Below the pieces are notes generated by a model that had not been told where the DNA came from, made no database searches, and saw only the letters and a program-made list of their open reading frames with translations. From NCBI GenBank assembly GCA_964463965.1, contig CAYXED010000001.1:1-64000 (forward strand): a stretch of 64,000 bases of DNA, in the 5' to 3' direction. Source of the DNA: UBA2166 sp964463965 (lineage in GTDB: Bacteria; Nitrospirota; Nitrospiria; Nitrospirales; UBA2166). A program made the position numbers and the translations under genes. Shown here piece after piece: positions 1 through 9,064 of this stretch (position 1 is the first letter of the stretch; each line of letters begins with the position of its first letter).

Positions 1-2175
1 GGCCTACGAGATTGCTCTGGAGTAGATTCCGTAGCGGTTAATTTTGCAACTGAACAAGCACTTGTAGAGTTCACTCCTTCTCAAATCACTCTCCATGATT
101 TGGCAAATACAATTACCTCCCTTGGCTACACCCCGCATCTACCAAATATTACAAGCTCTCACTCCCCCATTGAACAGGACAAAAAAACCCGTCGAATAGC
201 GATAAAGGCATTAACCTTTAAACTAATAGTATCATTAGGATTTGCGATACCAATATTTGCGCTAAATATGAGCGAATTCCTTTCAGTGTCACTTCAACAA
301 AAGTTTTTTCTCCAATTACTCCTCGCAACGCCCATACAGTTTTGGGCAGGATGGCAGTTCTATCAGGGCACTTGGGCTGCAGCAAAACACAAGACAACTG
401 ACATGAACACATTAATTGCCATTGGAACGACCGCTGCCTATGGATATAGCGTTGTTGCAACAATTTCCCCTAGTATTTTTTCTACTATCAATCTTGCACC
501 TGCGGTCTACTTCGATACAGCCGCTGCCATTATCGTTTTGATATTACTTGGGCGAATGCTTGAAGCACGGGCAAAAGGAAAAACATCAGAAGCAATCACT
601 AAGTTACTTCAGCTACAACCAAAAACTGCCAGAGTCATTCGTAATAGTGAAGAGCATGATATACCAATTGAAGCTGTTAAAGTTGGAGATATAGTCACTG
701 TTCGCTCCGATGAAAAAATACCTGTTGATGGAACAATTAACTCAGGGACTTCAACAATTGATGAATCAATGCTTACCGGTGAAAGTATTCCTGTTGATAA
801 ATGCTCTGGAGACAAAGTAATTGGTGGAACGATTAATCTAACGGGAAGTTTCCACTTCGAGGCTACACGTGTGGGGGAAAGTACCGTATTAGCCCACATT
901 GTCAAACTAGTCCAAGAAGCACAGGGATCAAAGCCTCCAATTGCAAAACTTGTTGATACGGTAGCTTCATATTTCGTGCCTTCTGTAATTGGAATTTCAG
1001 TACTTACATTTGCTATATGGTGGTTATTTGGTCCAGAACCAGCTTTGACTTTAGCACTACTAAACCTTGTAGCAGTCCTGATCATCGCCTGCCCTTGCTC
1101 TTTAGGACTAGCAACCCCTACATCAATTATGGTTGGAATTGGGAAGGGAGCAGAGCATGGAATTTTAATTCGAAAAAGTGAGGCTCTCGAACGATCCCAT
1201 GCTTTAACAACAATAGTTTTTGACAAAACGGGAACTTTAACGACCGGGAAAATGGCAGTTCAAGATATTGTTTCCTATAGCCCAAAGTGGTCGCAAGATC
1301 AGCTACTATTCTATGCGGCATCAGCAGAAAGAGGGTCACAACATCCACTAGGAAAAGCAATACTAGAAATTGCCAAAAAGAGAGAAATAATACTTGAAGA
1401 ACCAGAAGAATTTCTTGCTGTACCGGGCTCAGGCATTAAAGCTACGATAAACAAAAAACTTGTTCATGTTGGTAATCTCCGGTTTTTGAAAACTGAAAAC
1501 ATTGAAACAGATAATATACATAGGGTACTGACAGAAAAATCAAAACAAGGTCTTACGATCACCTGTATTGCAATTGACAGCGAAGTTGTTGGCATTGCGA
1601 GTATGGCTGACTCGGTAAAAAAACACGCTCCTGAAACCATATCTGCACTGAAAAATAAGGGGCTTAAGACTATTATGCTTACAGGAGACACTCAACACAC
1701 TGCAACAGCTGTTGCACGCGCTGTAGGCATAGAAGAAGTCCTCTCTGAAGTTCTGCCAGAGAAAAAGTCTGAAGAAATTAAACGGCTTCAGACTGAGGGG
1801 CATGTTGTGGCAATGGTTGGAGACGGAATAAACGATGCCCCAGCTATAGCTCAAGCCGATATCGGAATGGCAATTGGAACTGGAACAGACGTTGCAATCG
1901 AAACAGCCGATATAACGCTAATCCAATCTGACCTTCGTGGAGTACTAACGTCAATGGCACTCAGCCGTGCAACTCTACGTAATATACGACAAAATTTATT
2001 TTGGGCCTTTGCCTACAATATAACACTGATTCCTGTCGCGGCAGGTATTCTTTACCCACTGTGGGGAATCCTCCTGAACCCCATCTTTGCGGCAGGTGCA
2101 ATGGCACTGTCTTCAGTTAGTGTGGTGAGTAATGCGCTTAGACTTCGATGGTTTAGGCCACCACTGACACTGTAA
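1..2175 (+). CDS. copA: Copper-translocating P1B-type ATPase (5' end outside window)
   Basis: Inner-membrane pump that uses ATP to move Cu(I) out of the cytoplasm. The frame is open from base 1. The first ~33 codons read as the tail of an HMA metal-binding domain (GVDSVAVNFATEQALVEF), so the start and the CxxC site lie upstream of the window; the TTG at 100 is only an internal codon. Signature sites are in order: TGES actuator motif (about 775-786), the CPC transmembrane metal site in IACPCSLGLATPTS (about 1085-1126), DKTGT phosphorylation motif (1222-1236), the HP dipeptide of the nucleotide-binding domain (1342-1347), and GDGINDAP (about 1819-1842). CPC together with the HP motif marks a Cu(I)/Ag(I) P1B-1 pump rather than a Zn/Cd pump. 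The gene converges on recN with a 19-nt gap and no obvious shared terminator. Confidence 0.95.
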   Translation, partial: GLRDCSGVDSVAVNFATEQALVEFTPSQITLHDLANTITSLGYTPHLPNITSSHSPIEQDKKTRRIAIKALTFKLIVSLGFAIPIFALNMSEFLSVSLQQKFFLQLLLATPIQFWAGWQFYQGTWAAAKHKTTDMNTLIAIGTTAAYGYSVVATISPSIFSTINLAPAVYFDTAAAIIVLILLGRMLEARAKGKTSEAITKLLQLQPKTARVIRNSEEHDIPIEAVKVGDIVTVRSDEKIPVDGTINSGTSTIDESMLTGESIPVDKCSGDKVIGGTINLTGSFHFEATRVGESTVLAHIVKLVQEAQGSKPPIAKLVDTVASYFVPSVIGISVLTFAIWWLFGPEPALTLALLNLVAVLIIACPCSLGLATPTSIMVGIGKGAEHGILIRKSEALERSHALTTIVFDKTGTLTTGKMAVQDIVSYSPKWSQDQLLFYAASAERGSQHPLGKAILEIAKKREIILEEPEEFLAVPGSGIKATINKKLVHVGNLRFLKTENIETDNIHRVLTEKSKQGLTITCIAIDSEVVGIASMADSVKKHAPETISALKNKGLKTIMLTGDTQHTATAVARAVGIEEVLSEVLPEKKSEEIKRLQTEGHVVAMVGDGINDAPAIAQADIGMAIGTGTDVAIETADITLIQSDLRGVLTSMALSRATLRNIRQNLFWAFAYNITLIPVAAGILYPLWGILLNPIFAAGAMALSSVSVVSNALRLRWFRPPLTL

Positions 2176-2194
2176 ATTTAAAAGGAATATTTCA

Positions 2195-3868
2195 TTAACT
2201 CTGAAGCATTTCTTTTGCTGTTTGTTCCACGGCTGCTGTAATTGTTGTACCACCTAACATCCTTGAAATCTCACTAACCCTCTTTCCAGTTTCAAGCTTC
2301 GTTATCTTAGTTATCCCACGTTTTTCCTTTATAACTTTCTCGACAGCAAAATGCGCATCGCCTAAAGAGGCTATTTGTGGCAAATGTGTAATACAAAACA
2401 CTTGATGCTGCTTTCCTAAAGCGCGCAACTTCTTTCCTACTCGCTCCGCAACTGCTCCCCCTATTCCAGTATCAATCTCATCAAATACCAGTACAGGCAC
2501 CTTATCTTCAGAGGCAAGAACCGTTTTAATACAAAGCATCACTCTTGAAAGTTCACCACCAGAAATAACTTCCTTCAATAAACCTGGAGGTTCTCCTGGC
2601 GATCCAGAAAATTGAAAGCAGACATGATCCTGGCCTGTCGCACTTATAAAATCATTTTCTCGTGCTTCAACCTTAGAGGAAAATAGTGCGTGTTTCATAT
2701 TAAGGTCAGTCATTTCCTTATTAATACTTTGATCTAATTTTTCTGCTGTCACTTTTCGTTTGGAAGATAGAATCTTAGAACCTTTGGCCAAGTTATCTTG
2801 CAACTGAATGAGTTCTTTTCGAAAGTAATTTATTTCTCCCTCACTAACATTTAACCCATCAAGATCACCTTGAATATCCTTTAAGTAGTGAAGCACATCT
2901 TCAAGTGAACCTCCATATCGTTTTTTGATCTTCCCTAAAAGATCCAATCTGCTTTCTAGTTCCTCAAGGCGCCCAGGGTTTGAATCAAGTTGGCCTTGAT
3001 AATCCCTGACTCGTGCAACAAACTCTTTTAGTTGAGCATTTGAACTTAATAAAAGTTCCCTCGTGTCGGAAAGACGTGGGTCAATAGTAAGTATTTTTTC
3101 AAACAGCGCTTCAACATTTCCCATCCTCGAAAGAACTGAGTTATCATTTTCATAGAGAGTATGATACAGCTGACCTGCAAGCTCTCCAAGAGTATGAAGT
3201 TGCCCAATGACCTGCCTTTCTTGCTGCAAAAGACGATCTTCATCAGGTTGAATTTCAGCAGATTCAATTTCCTCACGTTCATATTCCAAACGATCCGATC
3301 TTTCTTTAAGTGTACGTGCTTTTTCTTCAAGATTTTTAAGGTTCTCTTCAAGTTGCTTTGTAGCAAAATAGTTCTCCTGAAAAGACTCTCTCACATCCAT
3401 GAGCGCTCCAAAAGAATCCAGAAGATCTAATTGAGTTGCTGACCTAAATAGCGATTGAGTGTCATGCTGTCCATGAATATCAACAAGTAATTGCCCAAGA
3501 TCATGCAAAATCGATAATGAAACTACGTTGCCATTAATCCTCACACGATGTCTTCCTGAAGACGCAAGAGTTCGTCTAATAACAAGCTCCTCCACATCCT
3601 CATCCATATCAATAAGATCTAGCTGCTTAAGCCGTTCTATGACCTGATCATTCTTTGCAATTTCAAAAATTCCCTCAATAGTTCCCTCTGTTGCTCCTGA
3701 TCGAATCTGCTCAACTGAAGCGCGTTTACCTACAAGGAGCCCAAGGGCATCGACAAGAATAGATTTTCCCGCACCTGTTTCACCGGTAAACACAATAAAC
3801 CCTTGAGGAAAAGTTAAATGAAGATCATCAATGATCGCAATATTTTTTACACGAAGCTCAAGAAGCAT
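2195..3868 (-). CDS. recN: DNA repair protein RecN
   Basis: SMC-like ATPase that acts early in recombinational repair of double-strand breaks. At 557 residues it has the usual RecN length. The Walker A motif GETGAGKS is at residues 29-36. The long middle section is rich in Glu, Lys and Leu and reads as a coiled coil. The C-terminal half carries the ABC signature region (ISGGELSRVML) and Walker B with a downstream His (VFDEIDTGIGG, CITHLPQIAS). The start is the first ATG (MLLELRVKNIAII), typical of the family. It lies downstream of trxA on the same strand, but a terminator separates the two, so it is probably transcribed alone. SOS control is common for recN elsewhere; I did not identify a LexA box here. 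Confidence 0.96.
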   Translation of the reverse strand: MLLELRVKNIAIIDDLHLTFPQGFIVFTGETGAGKSILVDALGLLVGKRASVEQIRSGATEGTIEGIFEIAKNDQVIERLKQLDLIDMDEDVEELVIRRTLASSGRHRVRINGNVVSLSILHDLGQLLVDIHGQHDTQSLFRSATQLDLLDSFGALMDVRESFQENYFATKQLEENLKNLEEKARTLKERSDRLEYEREEIESAEIQPDEDRLLQQERQVIGQLHTLGELAGQLYHTLYENDNSVLSRMGNVEALFEKILTIDPRLSDTRELLLSSNAQLKEFVARVRDYQGQLDSNPGRLEELESRLDLLGKIKKRYGGSLEDVLHYLKDIQGDLDGLNVSEGEINYFRKELIQLQDNLAKGSKILSSKRKVTAEKLDQSINKEMTDLNMKHALFSSKVEARENDFISATGQDHVCFQFSGSPGEPPGLLKEVISGGELSRVMLCIKTVLASEDKVPVLVFDEIDTGIGGAVAERVGKKLRALGKQHQVFCITHLPQIASLGDAHFAVEKVIKEKRGITKITKLETGKRVSEISRMLGGTTITAAVEQTAKEMLQS

Positions 3869-3930
3869 TTTTCAGAACCATAAAGAAGTATTATATGTTT
3901 TCTCAAAGTTCCTATGTGAAATACAGGCGC

Positions 3931-3965
3931 AAAAAAGCCTCTCTTCTGGAATTCAAAAGAGAGGC
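3931..3965 (-). terminator. Rho-independent terminator of trxA
   Basis: On the minus strand a perfect 9-bp stem (GCCTCTCTT / AAGAGAGGC, plus positions 3937-3945 and 3957-3965) with an 11-nt loop is followed by six T residues (A tract at 3931-3936). It lies about 40 nt after the trxA stop and ends that transcript before recN. Confidence 0.8.
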
Positions 3966-4004
3966 CACGGAAAACCCTTAGAATAAATTAACGCACGCAA
4001 CACG

Positions 4005-4331
4005 TTAGGCTAGAAGGCGATCTATTGTTTCCTTAAATTTCTGTTTCGATTGTGCTCCTACCAATTTGTCAATCTGTTGTCCGTTTTTAAAAAATATTAA
4101 GCTAGGAATACTCATGATCTGAAATTGAGTTGCTATTTCAGGATTTTCATCAGTATTTAATTTCAAAACTTTCAAGCGCCCATCATACTCGGTCGCTAAC
4201 TCGTCAACAATTGGAGCTACCATCTGGCACGGCCCACACCATACTGCCCAAAAATCTACCATAACCAAACCATCAGCCTTAGTTACCTCATCCTCCCAAG
4301 ATGAGGTTTGAACTACCACTACATTCCCCAT
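4005..4331 (-). CDS. trxA: Thioredoxin
   Basis: Cytoplasmic dithiol reductant for ribonucleotide reductase, peroxidases and other thiol proteins. The protein is 108 residues, the standard thioredoxin length. It has the active site WCGPC with cysteines at positions 32 and 35, the buried Asp before it (VMVDFWAVW), and the cis-proline region IMSIPSLIFF. There is no signal peptide. The ATG at 4331 follows a strong Shine-Dalgarno (GAGGAG about 6 nt upstream). It has its own promoter and terminator, so it is a monocistronic unit. Confidence in the family is very high; trxA versus a paralogue cannot be settled from one window. Confidence 0.96.
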   Translation of the reverse strand: MGNVVVVQTSSWEDEVTKADGLVMVDFWAVWCGPCQMVAPIVDELATEYDGRLKVLKLNTDENPEIATQFQIMSIPSLIFFKNGQQIDKLVGAQSKQKFKETIDRLLA

Positions 4332-4382
4332 AATCTCCTCATTAACAGTTAATCTGAATTAAGCACCCCCTGCAATACAAAG

Positions 4383-4411
4383 ATCGTATCGCGGCTTTTT
4401 CAGACTGTCAA
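4383..4411 (-). promoter_or_regulatory. Sigma-70 type promoter of trxA
   Basis: On the minus strand TTGACA (plus 4406-4411) and TACGAT (plus 4383-4388) are separated by exactly 17 nt. The -35 box is a perfect match and the -10 matches four of six consensus bases. It lies about 50 nt upstream of the trxA start. Confidence 0.75.
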
Positions 4412-4439
4412 CTTAATTATATCTAAAATATACCATCAA

Positions 4440-4468
4440 TTGACTTTCATTAAATCTGCTGAGATCAT
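4440..4468 (+). promoter_or_regulatory. Candidate promoter of uppP
   Basis: TTGACT (4440-4445), a 17-nt spacer and GATCAT (4463-4468) give a plausible sigma-70 promoter about 27 nt before uppP, divergent from the trxA promoter. The -10 is imperfect. A second possible -10, TAAACT at 4484-4489, sits so close to the ATG that it would give a nearly leaderless mRNA. Confidence 0.4.
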
Positions 4469-4494
4469 CCGCTAACCGTACGGTAAACTTTATC

Positions 4495-5283
4495 ATGGAA
4501 TGGTGGACAGCAGTAATTTTAGGCATCATTGAGGGACTGACCGAGTTCCTCCCTATCTCCTCTACAGGACACCTGATAGTTACTGGTCATCTCCTTGGGT
4601 TTACGGGAGAGCTGGCTACAAGCTTTGAAATTTCAATACAGCTTGGAGCAATTTTATCAGTGTTATTTTACTACCGGCATCGTCTTCTCAACGTTTTACT
4701 CAACTTTCCAAAAAAGCGAGAAAGTCGCCTACTTATAGTTCATCTAGCTTGTGGATTTCTTCCAGCCGCTGCTATTGGACTTGCGACACACTCCTATATC
4801 ACAACTTATCTTTTCAGTCCCATAACAGTAGGAATCGCCCTCATTGCAGGAGGCTTTGCTATCCTGATCATTGAGAAAACACGAAGCAAGTTTCGAGTAC
4901 ATGACATTAATGAGCTCTCAATTCGAGACGCATTTTTAATTGGCTGCGCGCAATGTCTAGCACTTTTCCCAGGAACGTCACGTGCTGGTGCAACAATTAT
5001 GGGCGGCTTACTGGTTGGACTAGACCGAAAAACTGCAACGGAGTTTTCATTTTTACTTGCCCTACCAACAATGATTGCAGCAACGGTTTATCAACTGCTT
5101 AAAGGCCAAGCGCTCCTATTAAGTGAAAACCTTATTTATCTTGGAATAGGAATGGCTGTAGCTTTTTTCACAGCACTTACTGTAATTACCACATTTCTAA
5201 AATATGTTACAACAAATACATTCATTCCATTCGCATACTACCGAATAATTTTTGGAGCCTGTGTTCTATATTTATTCTGGTAA
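4495..5283 (+). CDS. uppP: Undecaprenyl-diphosphatase (UppP/BacA)
   Basis: Integral membrane phosphatase that recycles undecaprenyl pyrophosphate to the lipid carrier used for peptidoglycan and surface-glycan synthesis; overexpression classically gives bacitracin resistance. The 262-residue protein is strongly hydrophobic with about eight membrane segments. Both family motifs are present: GLTEFLPISSTGHL near the N terminus, containing the catalytic Glu and Ser-Thr-Gly-His, and the second PGTSRAG motif (LFPGTSRAGATIMGG) in the middle. The ATG at 4495 is the first possible start and lacks a clear Shine-Dalgarno. It is divergent from trxA and convergent with the beta-propeller gene. Confidence 0.95.
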   Translation: MEWWTAVILGIIEGLTEFLPISSTGHLIVTGHLLGFTGELATSFEISIQLGAILSVLFYYRHRLLNVLLNFPKKRESRLLIVHLACGFLPAAAIGLATHSYITTYLFSPITVGIALIAGGFAILIIEKTRSKFRVHDINELSIRDAFLIGCAQCLALFPGTSRAGATIMGGLLVGLDRKTATEFSFLLALPTMIAATVYQLLKGQALLLSENLIYLGIGMAVAFFTALTVITTFLKYVTTNTFIPFAYYRIIFGACVLYLFW

Positions 5284-5285
5284 GC

Positions 5286-6320
5286 TTACGAAGATTTATT
5301 ACCTAAAATAGGCACCCACGATCTAGCTCCATCTGTAGATCGGAATAATCCCCCTCGATTCATCCCTGCAAACAGCGTACTTGAATCATGTGGGTTCACC
5401 ACAAGTGTTCTAACATTTGCGCTGGTAAGCCCTTTATTCATTAAGGTCCACGTTTCTCCATGATCTATACTTTTTTCAATGCCTGATCTATGCCCTACAT
5501 AAATAATATTTGGGGATAACGGATCAACTTGAACCGCCATAATAAAATCGTCAACCATACCAAACCCAATTTTATCCCAAGATTTAGCAGCATTGCTCGT
5601 TTTAAATATTCCCTTGGTTGTAGCAGCATATACGATTGAGGGCCGCAAAGGATCTACTGCGATAGCATTCACACCAAGGGCCATAGCAGTTGCGGGATCG
5701 TTCGGTGGCAACATTCCATTTATCACGCGTTTCCATGATTTTCCATCAGATTTTGTTTTATAAACGCCCCCACTTGTTCCTGCATAAAGGATATTCCTAT
5801 TCGTAGGATGTGCTGCAATGCTAACCACAAAATGAACTTCTTTCATTCCTCGCATCCATTCATTCCAGTCACGTCCCCTATTTTCACTTCTATAAACGCC
5901 AACCGTTGATGCAATATATGCAATCCCTTGATCAACTGGGTCAAATGCAAATTGATTAACAATCATTATGTGCTCTTTTAACCCTGCATTAAAAGGATGC
6001 CATGTTCTTCCGGCATCTCCACTCTTATAAACAGCATCCCCATTTGTTCCCACATAAACCGAAGATGACATTAATGGATCAACCGCAATAGCAGTAACAC
6101 GGTCACTGGTAAATGATTGACTTTTTATTTCCCAGTTATCTCCGCCATCTTTAGTTTTATACATTTGATCATTTGAGGCAACATAGAGAATTTTAGGATT
6201 TGTCGGATGTGTCGCAATTGCAACGATAGTTTCTCCTCCAGGTATACATGCAGAAAAAACTACTAGGGAAAATATATGTAAGGCTCCTGACTTAGAAACG
6301 CTTTGCCATTGGCTCCACAT
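5286..6320 (-). CDS. Sortilin/BNR-type beta-propeller lipoprotein
   Basis: Likely an exported, lipid-anchored beta-propeller of unknown ligand. After about 14 residues there is a short hydrophobic stretch ending in a plausible lipobox (VVFSAC, Cys about residue 25). The rest is a series of repeats with Asp-box character (YKSGDAGRTW, YRSENRGRDW, YKTKSDGKSW, EKSIDHGETW, FRSTDGARSW) alternating with blades of the type AVDPLxPSIVYAAT. This architecture matches VPS10/sortilin-like and Ycf48-like propellers, which bind proteins or sugars rather than catalyse reactions. The ATG overlaps the preceding AttH-like gene by 29 nt, so the two are probably cotranscribed. Confidence 0.75.
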   Translation of the reverse strand: MWSQWQSVSKSGALHIFSLVVFSACIPGGETIVAIATHPTNPKILYVASNDQMYKTKDGGDNWEIKSQSFTSDRVTAIAVDPLMSSSVYVGTNGDAVYKSGDAGRTWHPFNAGLKEHIMIVNQFAFDPVDQGIAYIASTVGVYRSENRGRDWNEWMRGMKEVHFVVSIAAHPTNRNILYAGTSGGVYKTKSDGKSWKRVINGMLPPNDPATAMALGVNAIAVDPLRPSIVYAATTKGIFKTSNAAKSWDKIGFGMVDDFIMAVQVDPLSPNIIYVGHRSGIEKSIDHGETWTLMNKGLTSANVRTLVVNPHDSSTLFAGMNRGGLFRSTDGARSWVPILGNKSS

Positions 6321-7431
6321 ATCCCGTTAACTCCATATATCCTTGACCACTAATTTTTTTATTTTCTTTATGTCCATTTACACGTACCGCACCTTCCCAA
6401 TACGTAACCCGTGTGGTGTCTTTCGTGATTAACTCCTGAGACTTCAAGTATGGCACAATATCAAGAACAAGTTTGTACTTTGGAACCCTTAGGCGCCAAC
6501 TAATTGGGTATGTCCCAGTACTTTTTGGACTTTCCCAGGTTGATAAGGGCTCAAGAGTAAACTCATTATTTGAAATATAAAACGTTTGAGAATTTGATGT
6601 TATTAACGAGCCACTTGATGCAGAATCAATCTTCCCATTATCTAGTCGAAGGCGGTAGAGCATAATTTCTGATTTATCATCAAGCTGCAAACCAAACCAA
6701 TCCCATCCAACTTGATTACTCCCAAGCTGATTCGTTCCAAATTCATGATCAAACCAGCTTGTTCCTTTCACATTATACGTTTTCCCTCGCAAAGCTAGTA
6801 TACCCGTGGTACGCAAACGCGTTAGAGAATAATAATGTGATGCTTGCCCAACTTGAGAACCTTTCTTACTAATACCTTCCTCCCCATGAATTGCCGGAGG
6901 CTTTTCAGGGACAAGTTCAAAGTTAATTCTTACGATTGTGGTGTTGGTTTTACTGGAACGGAGTTCTGCAAGTAATTGATGGGTTGCACCATCCATTGTC
7001 ACACTCCAGTTATCAACCCAAACAGATAAATGGCTTGAATCTGCTCCAGCTTTTCCAAAAGCAGCACGACTAATTTTTTCTCCATATACAAACTCTTTTC
7101 CATTCACATCTGTAAGAGCAAAATGTGCAAAATAAAGGTGAGGTGCTGCCCAGCGAGAGGGGTTGTTTATCTTTCCTATACCTGAATCCATGGCATAGCG
7201 GAAAAATGTAAGTTGATACCCATACACATCTCCAGTCTTTACCTCGAACTGGCCAGTATAATACCACCACTCAGTTTGAAAATTATCATGAGAAGCATGG
7301 TCACGGGGAAAAGAAAACTGATAACCAGGTAAAGCCGAGGAAAAGTTACTTGAAACTTCGGCTAATTCAGAGGCCTGAACCAGCGTGGAAGACAATAGCA
7401 CACCAAATATGGCCCATGTCACCTTCCCCAT
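6292..7431 (-). CDS. AttH/CrtC-type lipocalin-like secreted protein
   Basis: A 379-residue exported protein of the lipocalin-like AttH/carotenoid-1,2-hydratase superfamily, often annotated as a predicted secreted hydrolase. The N terminus is a signal peptide (MGKVTWAIFGVLLSSTLVQA). Family marks are the TEWWYYTG motif, YGYQLTFFRYA, FAHFALTD, the SWFDHEFGTNQL motif and GWDWFGLQLDD, with the closing GQGYMELTGY. True CrtC enzymes act on carotenoids, but no carotenoid genes are nearby, so the substrate is unknown. It lies in a three-gene minus-strand run with the TPR protein upstream and the propeller lipoprotein downstream. Confidence 0.8.
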   Translation of the reverse strand: MGKVTWAIFGVLLSSTLVQASELAEVSSNFSSALPGYQFSFPRDHASHDNFQTEWWYYTGQFEVKTGDVYGYQLTFFRYAMDSGIGKINNPSRWAAPHLYFAHFALTDVNGKEFVYGEKISRAAFGKAGADSSHLSVWVDNWSVTMDGATHQLLAELRSSKTNTTIVRINFELVPEKPPAIHGEEGISKKGSQVGQASHYYSLTRLRTTGILALRGKTYNVKGTSWFDHEFGTNQLGSNQVGWDWFGLQLDDKSEIMLYRLRLDNGKIDSASSGSLITSNSQTFYISNNEFTLEPLSTWESPKSTGTYPISWRLRVPKYKLVLDIVPYLKSQELITKDTTRVTYWEGAVRVNGHKENKKISGQGYMELTGYVEPMAKRF

Positions 7432-7445
7432 ATTGCTCGTAATGC

Positions 7446-8024
7446 CTACTTTTTGCGAGGGTCAGGAAAACGTGCCGCCAAAAGCTTTAAAAAATCATCA
7501 TTTACAATATGACCGAGGTCTTGTGCAGCATGAACAGCAGCCCAAGCGTCACTATATCTTCCAATGTGCGCCAACTCCACAGCAAGATTAACCCGTGCCT
7601 GAGGGAGTTTTGGGTTGAGTTCTATAGCACGAACATGATGTGGTATTGCTTTTTCTGTCCTACCGTTTTGTGCCAAGGCAACACCTAAGTTTGTATGTGC
7701 CTCAGCCAAGGTATCATCTTCACCAATAGCCTTATAGTATTCAACTGCAGCTCCTCCCCACTTCCCTTCTCTTGCAAGCGCTACCCCAAGCTCAAAATGT
7801 TTTCTAGCAGCAGCTTTTTCCTCAGCAGTAGGAGATTGATCTGCAACCATTTTAGCGTTTTTGACGGGGTGCAATAATTCCGCATTTGCAATATCCCCAT
7901 TTAACAGTGGGAGAGCAGACCCGATACACATCACCAATAGCACTAACACCACAAAATTTCCTTTATCGAGGGAAAAAGTGAATCCATCATACGTAGGCTT
8001 ACCATTGTCAAAATAAAAAACCAT
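7446..8024 (-). CDS. Membrane-anchored or exported TPR protein
   Basis: A 192-residue protein with an unusual N terminus: about 25 polar residues, then a hydrophobic segment (FVVLVLLVMCIGSALPLL) that is either an uncleaved anchor or a signal peptide. The remainder holds three TPR units (roughly residues 72-175) with the usual W/LGxAL...A pattern, for example FELGVALAREGKW, TNLGVALAQNGRTEKAI and VNLAVELAHIGRYSDAW. TPRs mediate protein contacts; no catalytic domain is present. The ATG at 8024 follows a GGAGG Shine-Dalgarno. It is first gene of the group with the AttH-like and propeller genes, so it may act as a scaffold in the same envelope process; that link is inference. Confidence 0.75.
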   Translation of the reverse strand: MVFYFDNGKPTYDGFTFSLDKGNFVVLVLLVMCIGSALPLLNGDIANAELLHPVKNAKMVADQSPTAEEKAAARKHFELGVALAREGKWGGAAVEYYKAIGEDDTLAEAHTNLGVALAQNGRTEKAIPHHVRAIELNPKLPQARVNLAVELAHIGRYSDAWAAVHAAQDLGHIVNDDFLKLLAARFPDPRKK

Positions 8025-8110
8025 AGAACCTCCAAACAGACAAACCCTAAATATAAGTCATGGAGACCACACCATCCGTCACCTCATAATATATCACTAT
8101 ATATCACTTT

Positions 8111-8923
8111 CTATGAAATCTCTTCTTTGTTAGCTGATAACGCCCGCTTTGAATGCTCCCACAAAAGATCTAAATCATCAGGATGCATACTTTCTATATC
8201 CTTTTTTGACATTTGTAAAATATTTTCCATATGCTGAAACCTATTAAAAAAACGCTTATTGGCTCCTTGCAGAGCCAGCTCAGGGTTAATTGAAAGAAAA
8301 CGGCTTAAATTAACGACGGAAAACAATATATCACCAAGTTCTTCTTCCAACCGTTTTTGAACAGGAGTAGAGCTTGTTCGCTCCTGACTCAATTCCTGCA
8401 TTTCCTCATCTAACTTTTCCAGTACATGCCTAATATCAGGAAAATCAAATCCAGCTTTTGCTGCCCTCTTTTGAAGCTTCAAGGCTCGAAACAATGCTGG
8501 CATTGATTCTGGAACTCCACTAAGACGAGACATATCTCCCATAGTGTTTTTTTCTTGCTGCTTGATCTCATCCCACTGAATTGAAATCTCTTTTTCAGTC
8601 CTAGCAGAACTATCTCCAAAAACGTGTGGATGCCTCCTAATCAGCTTAGTATTTAAATCAGAAATCACTTCTGTGATAGTAAAACTGCTTTCTTCGGCCG
8701 CTAACTGAGCATGCAAAATGACTTGAAGAAGAAGGTCTCCAAGCTCTTCTCGAAGTGCATCCATATCATTAGACTCAATAGCATCTAAAACTTCATAGGT
8801 CTCCTCAAGCAGATAAGGTCTAAGAGTTCCATGTGTTTGTCGTTTATCCCACGGACACCCATTTTCTGCACGTAAAGCAGCAATCGTCGCGACCAGCTGC
8901 TCAAATATGGCTGCATTACTCAT
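8111..8923 (-). CDS. mazG: Nucleoside triphosphate pyrophosphohydrolase MazG
   Basis: Cytoplasmic house-cleaning enzyme that hydrolyses NTPs and dNTPs to monophosphates and PPi. The 270-residue protein has the two-domain MazG layout. The N-terminal domain carries GCPWDKRQTHGTL followed by the metal-binding EExxE...EExxD set (LLEETYEVLDAI, LREELGDLLLQV). The second copy has KLDEEMQELSQE and LEEELGDILFSVVNLSR. The start at 8923 (MSNAAIFEQLV) fits the family. It stands between the TPR group and the pyruvate carboxylase genes with gaps on both sides and may be its own unit. Confidence 0.95.
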   Translation of the reverse strand: MSNAAIFEQLVATIAALRAENGCPWDKRQTHGTLRPYLLEETYEVLDAIESNDMDALREELGDLLLQVILHAQLAAEESSFTITEVISDLNTKLIRRHPHVFGDSSARTEKEISIQWDEIKQQEKNTMGDMSRLSGVPESMPALFRALKLQKRAAKAGFDFPDIRHVLEKLDEEMQELSQERTSSTPVQKRLEEELGDILFSVVNLSRFLSINPELALQGANKRFFNRFQHMENILQMSKKDIESMHPDDLDLLWEHSKRALSANKEEIS

Positions 8924-9064
8924 GCTTTATGTTGAGTGAGTACAGATCACTAGGAAATACAAACTGAACGTCAAAATACGGTTTATAGTACGGTTAGCCT
9001 AAGTCCTGCAAGTAACACAACAAACTAGAACATAAAACTTAATTATGCCACTATCGTATCAAGT

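Noticed and set aside
609..1226. 205-residue open frame antisense to copA
   Set aside because: It lies fully within the strongly conserved ATPase gene and shows no family features; it is a shadow frame.
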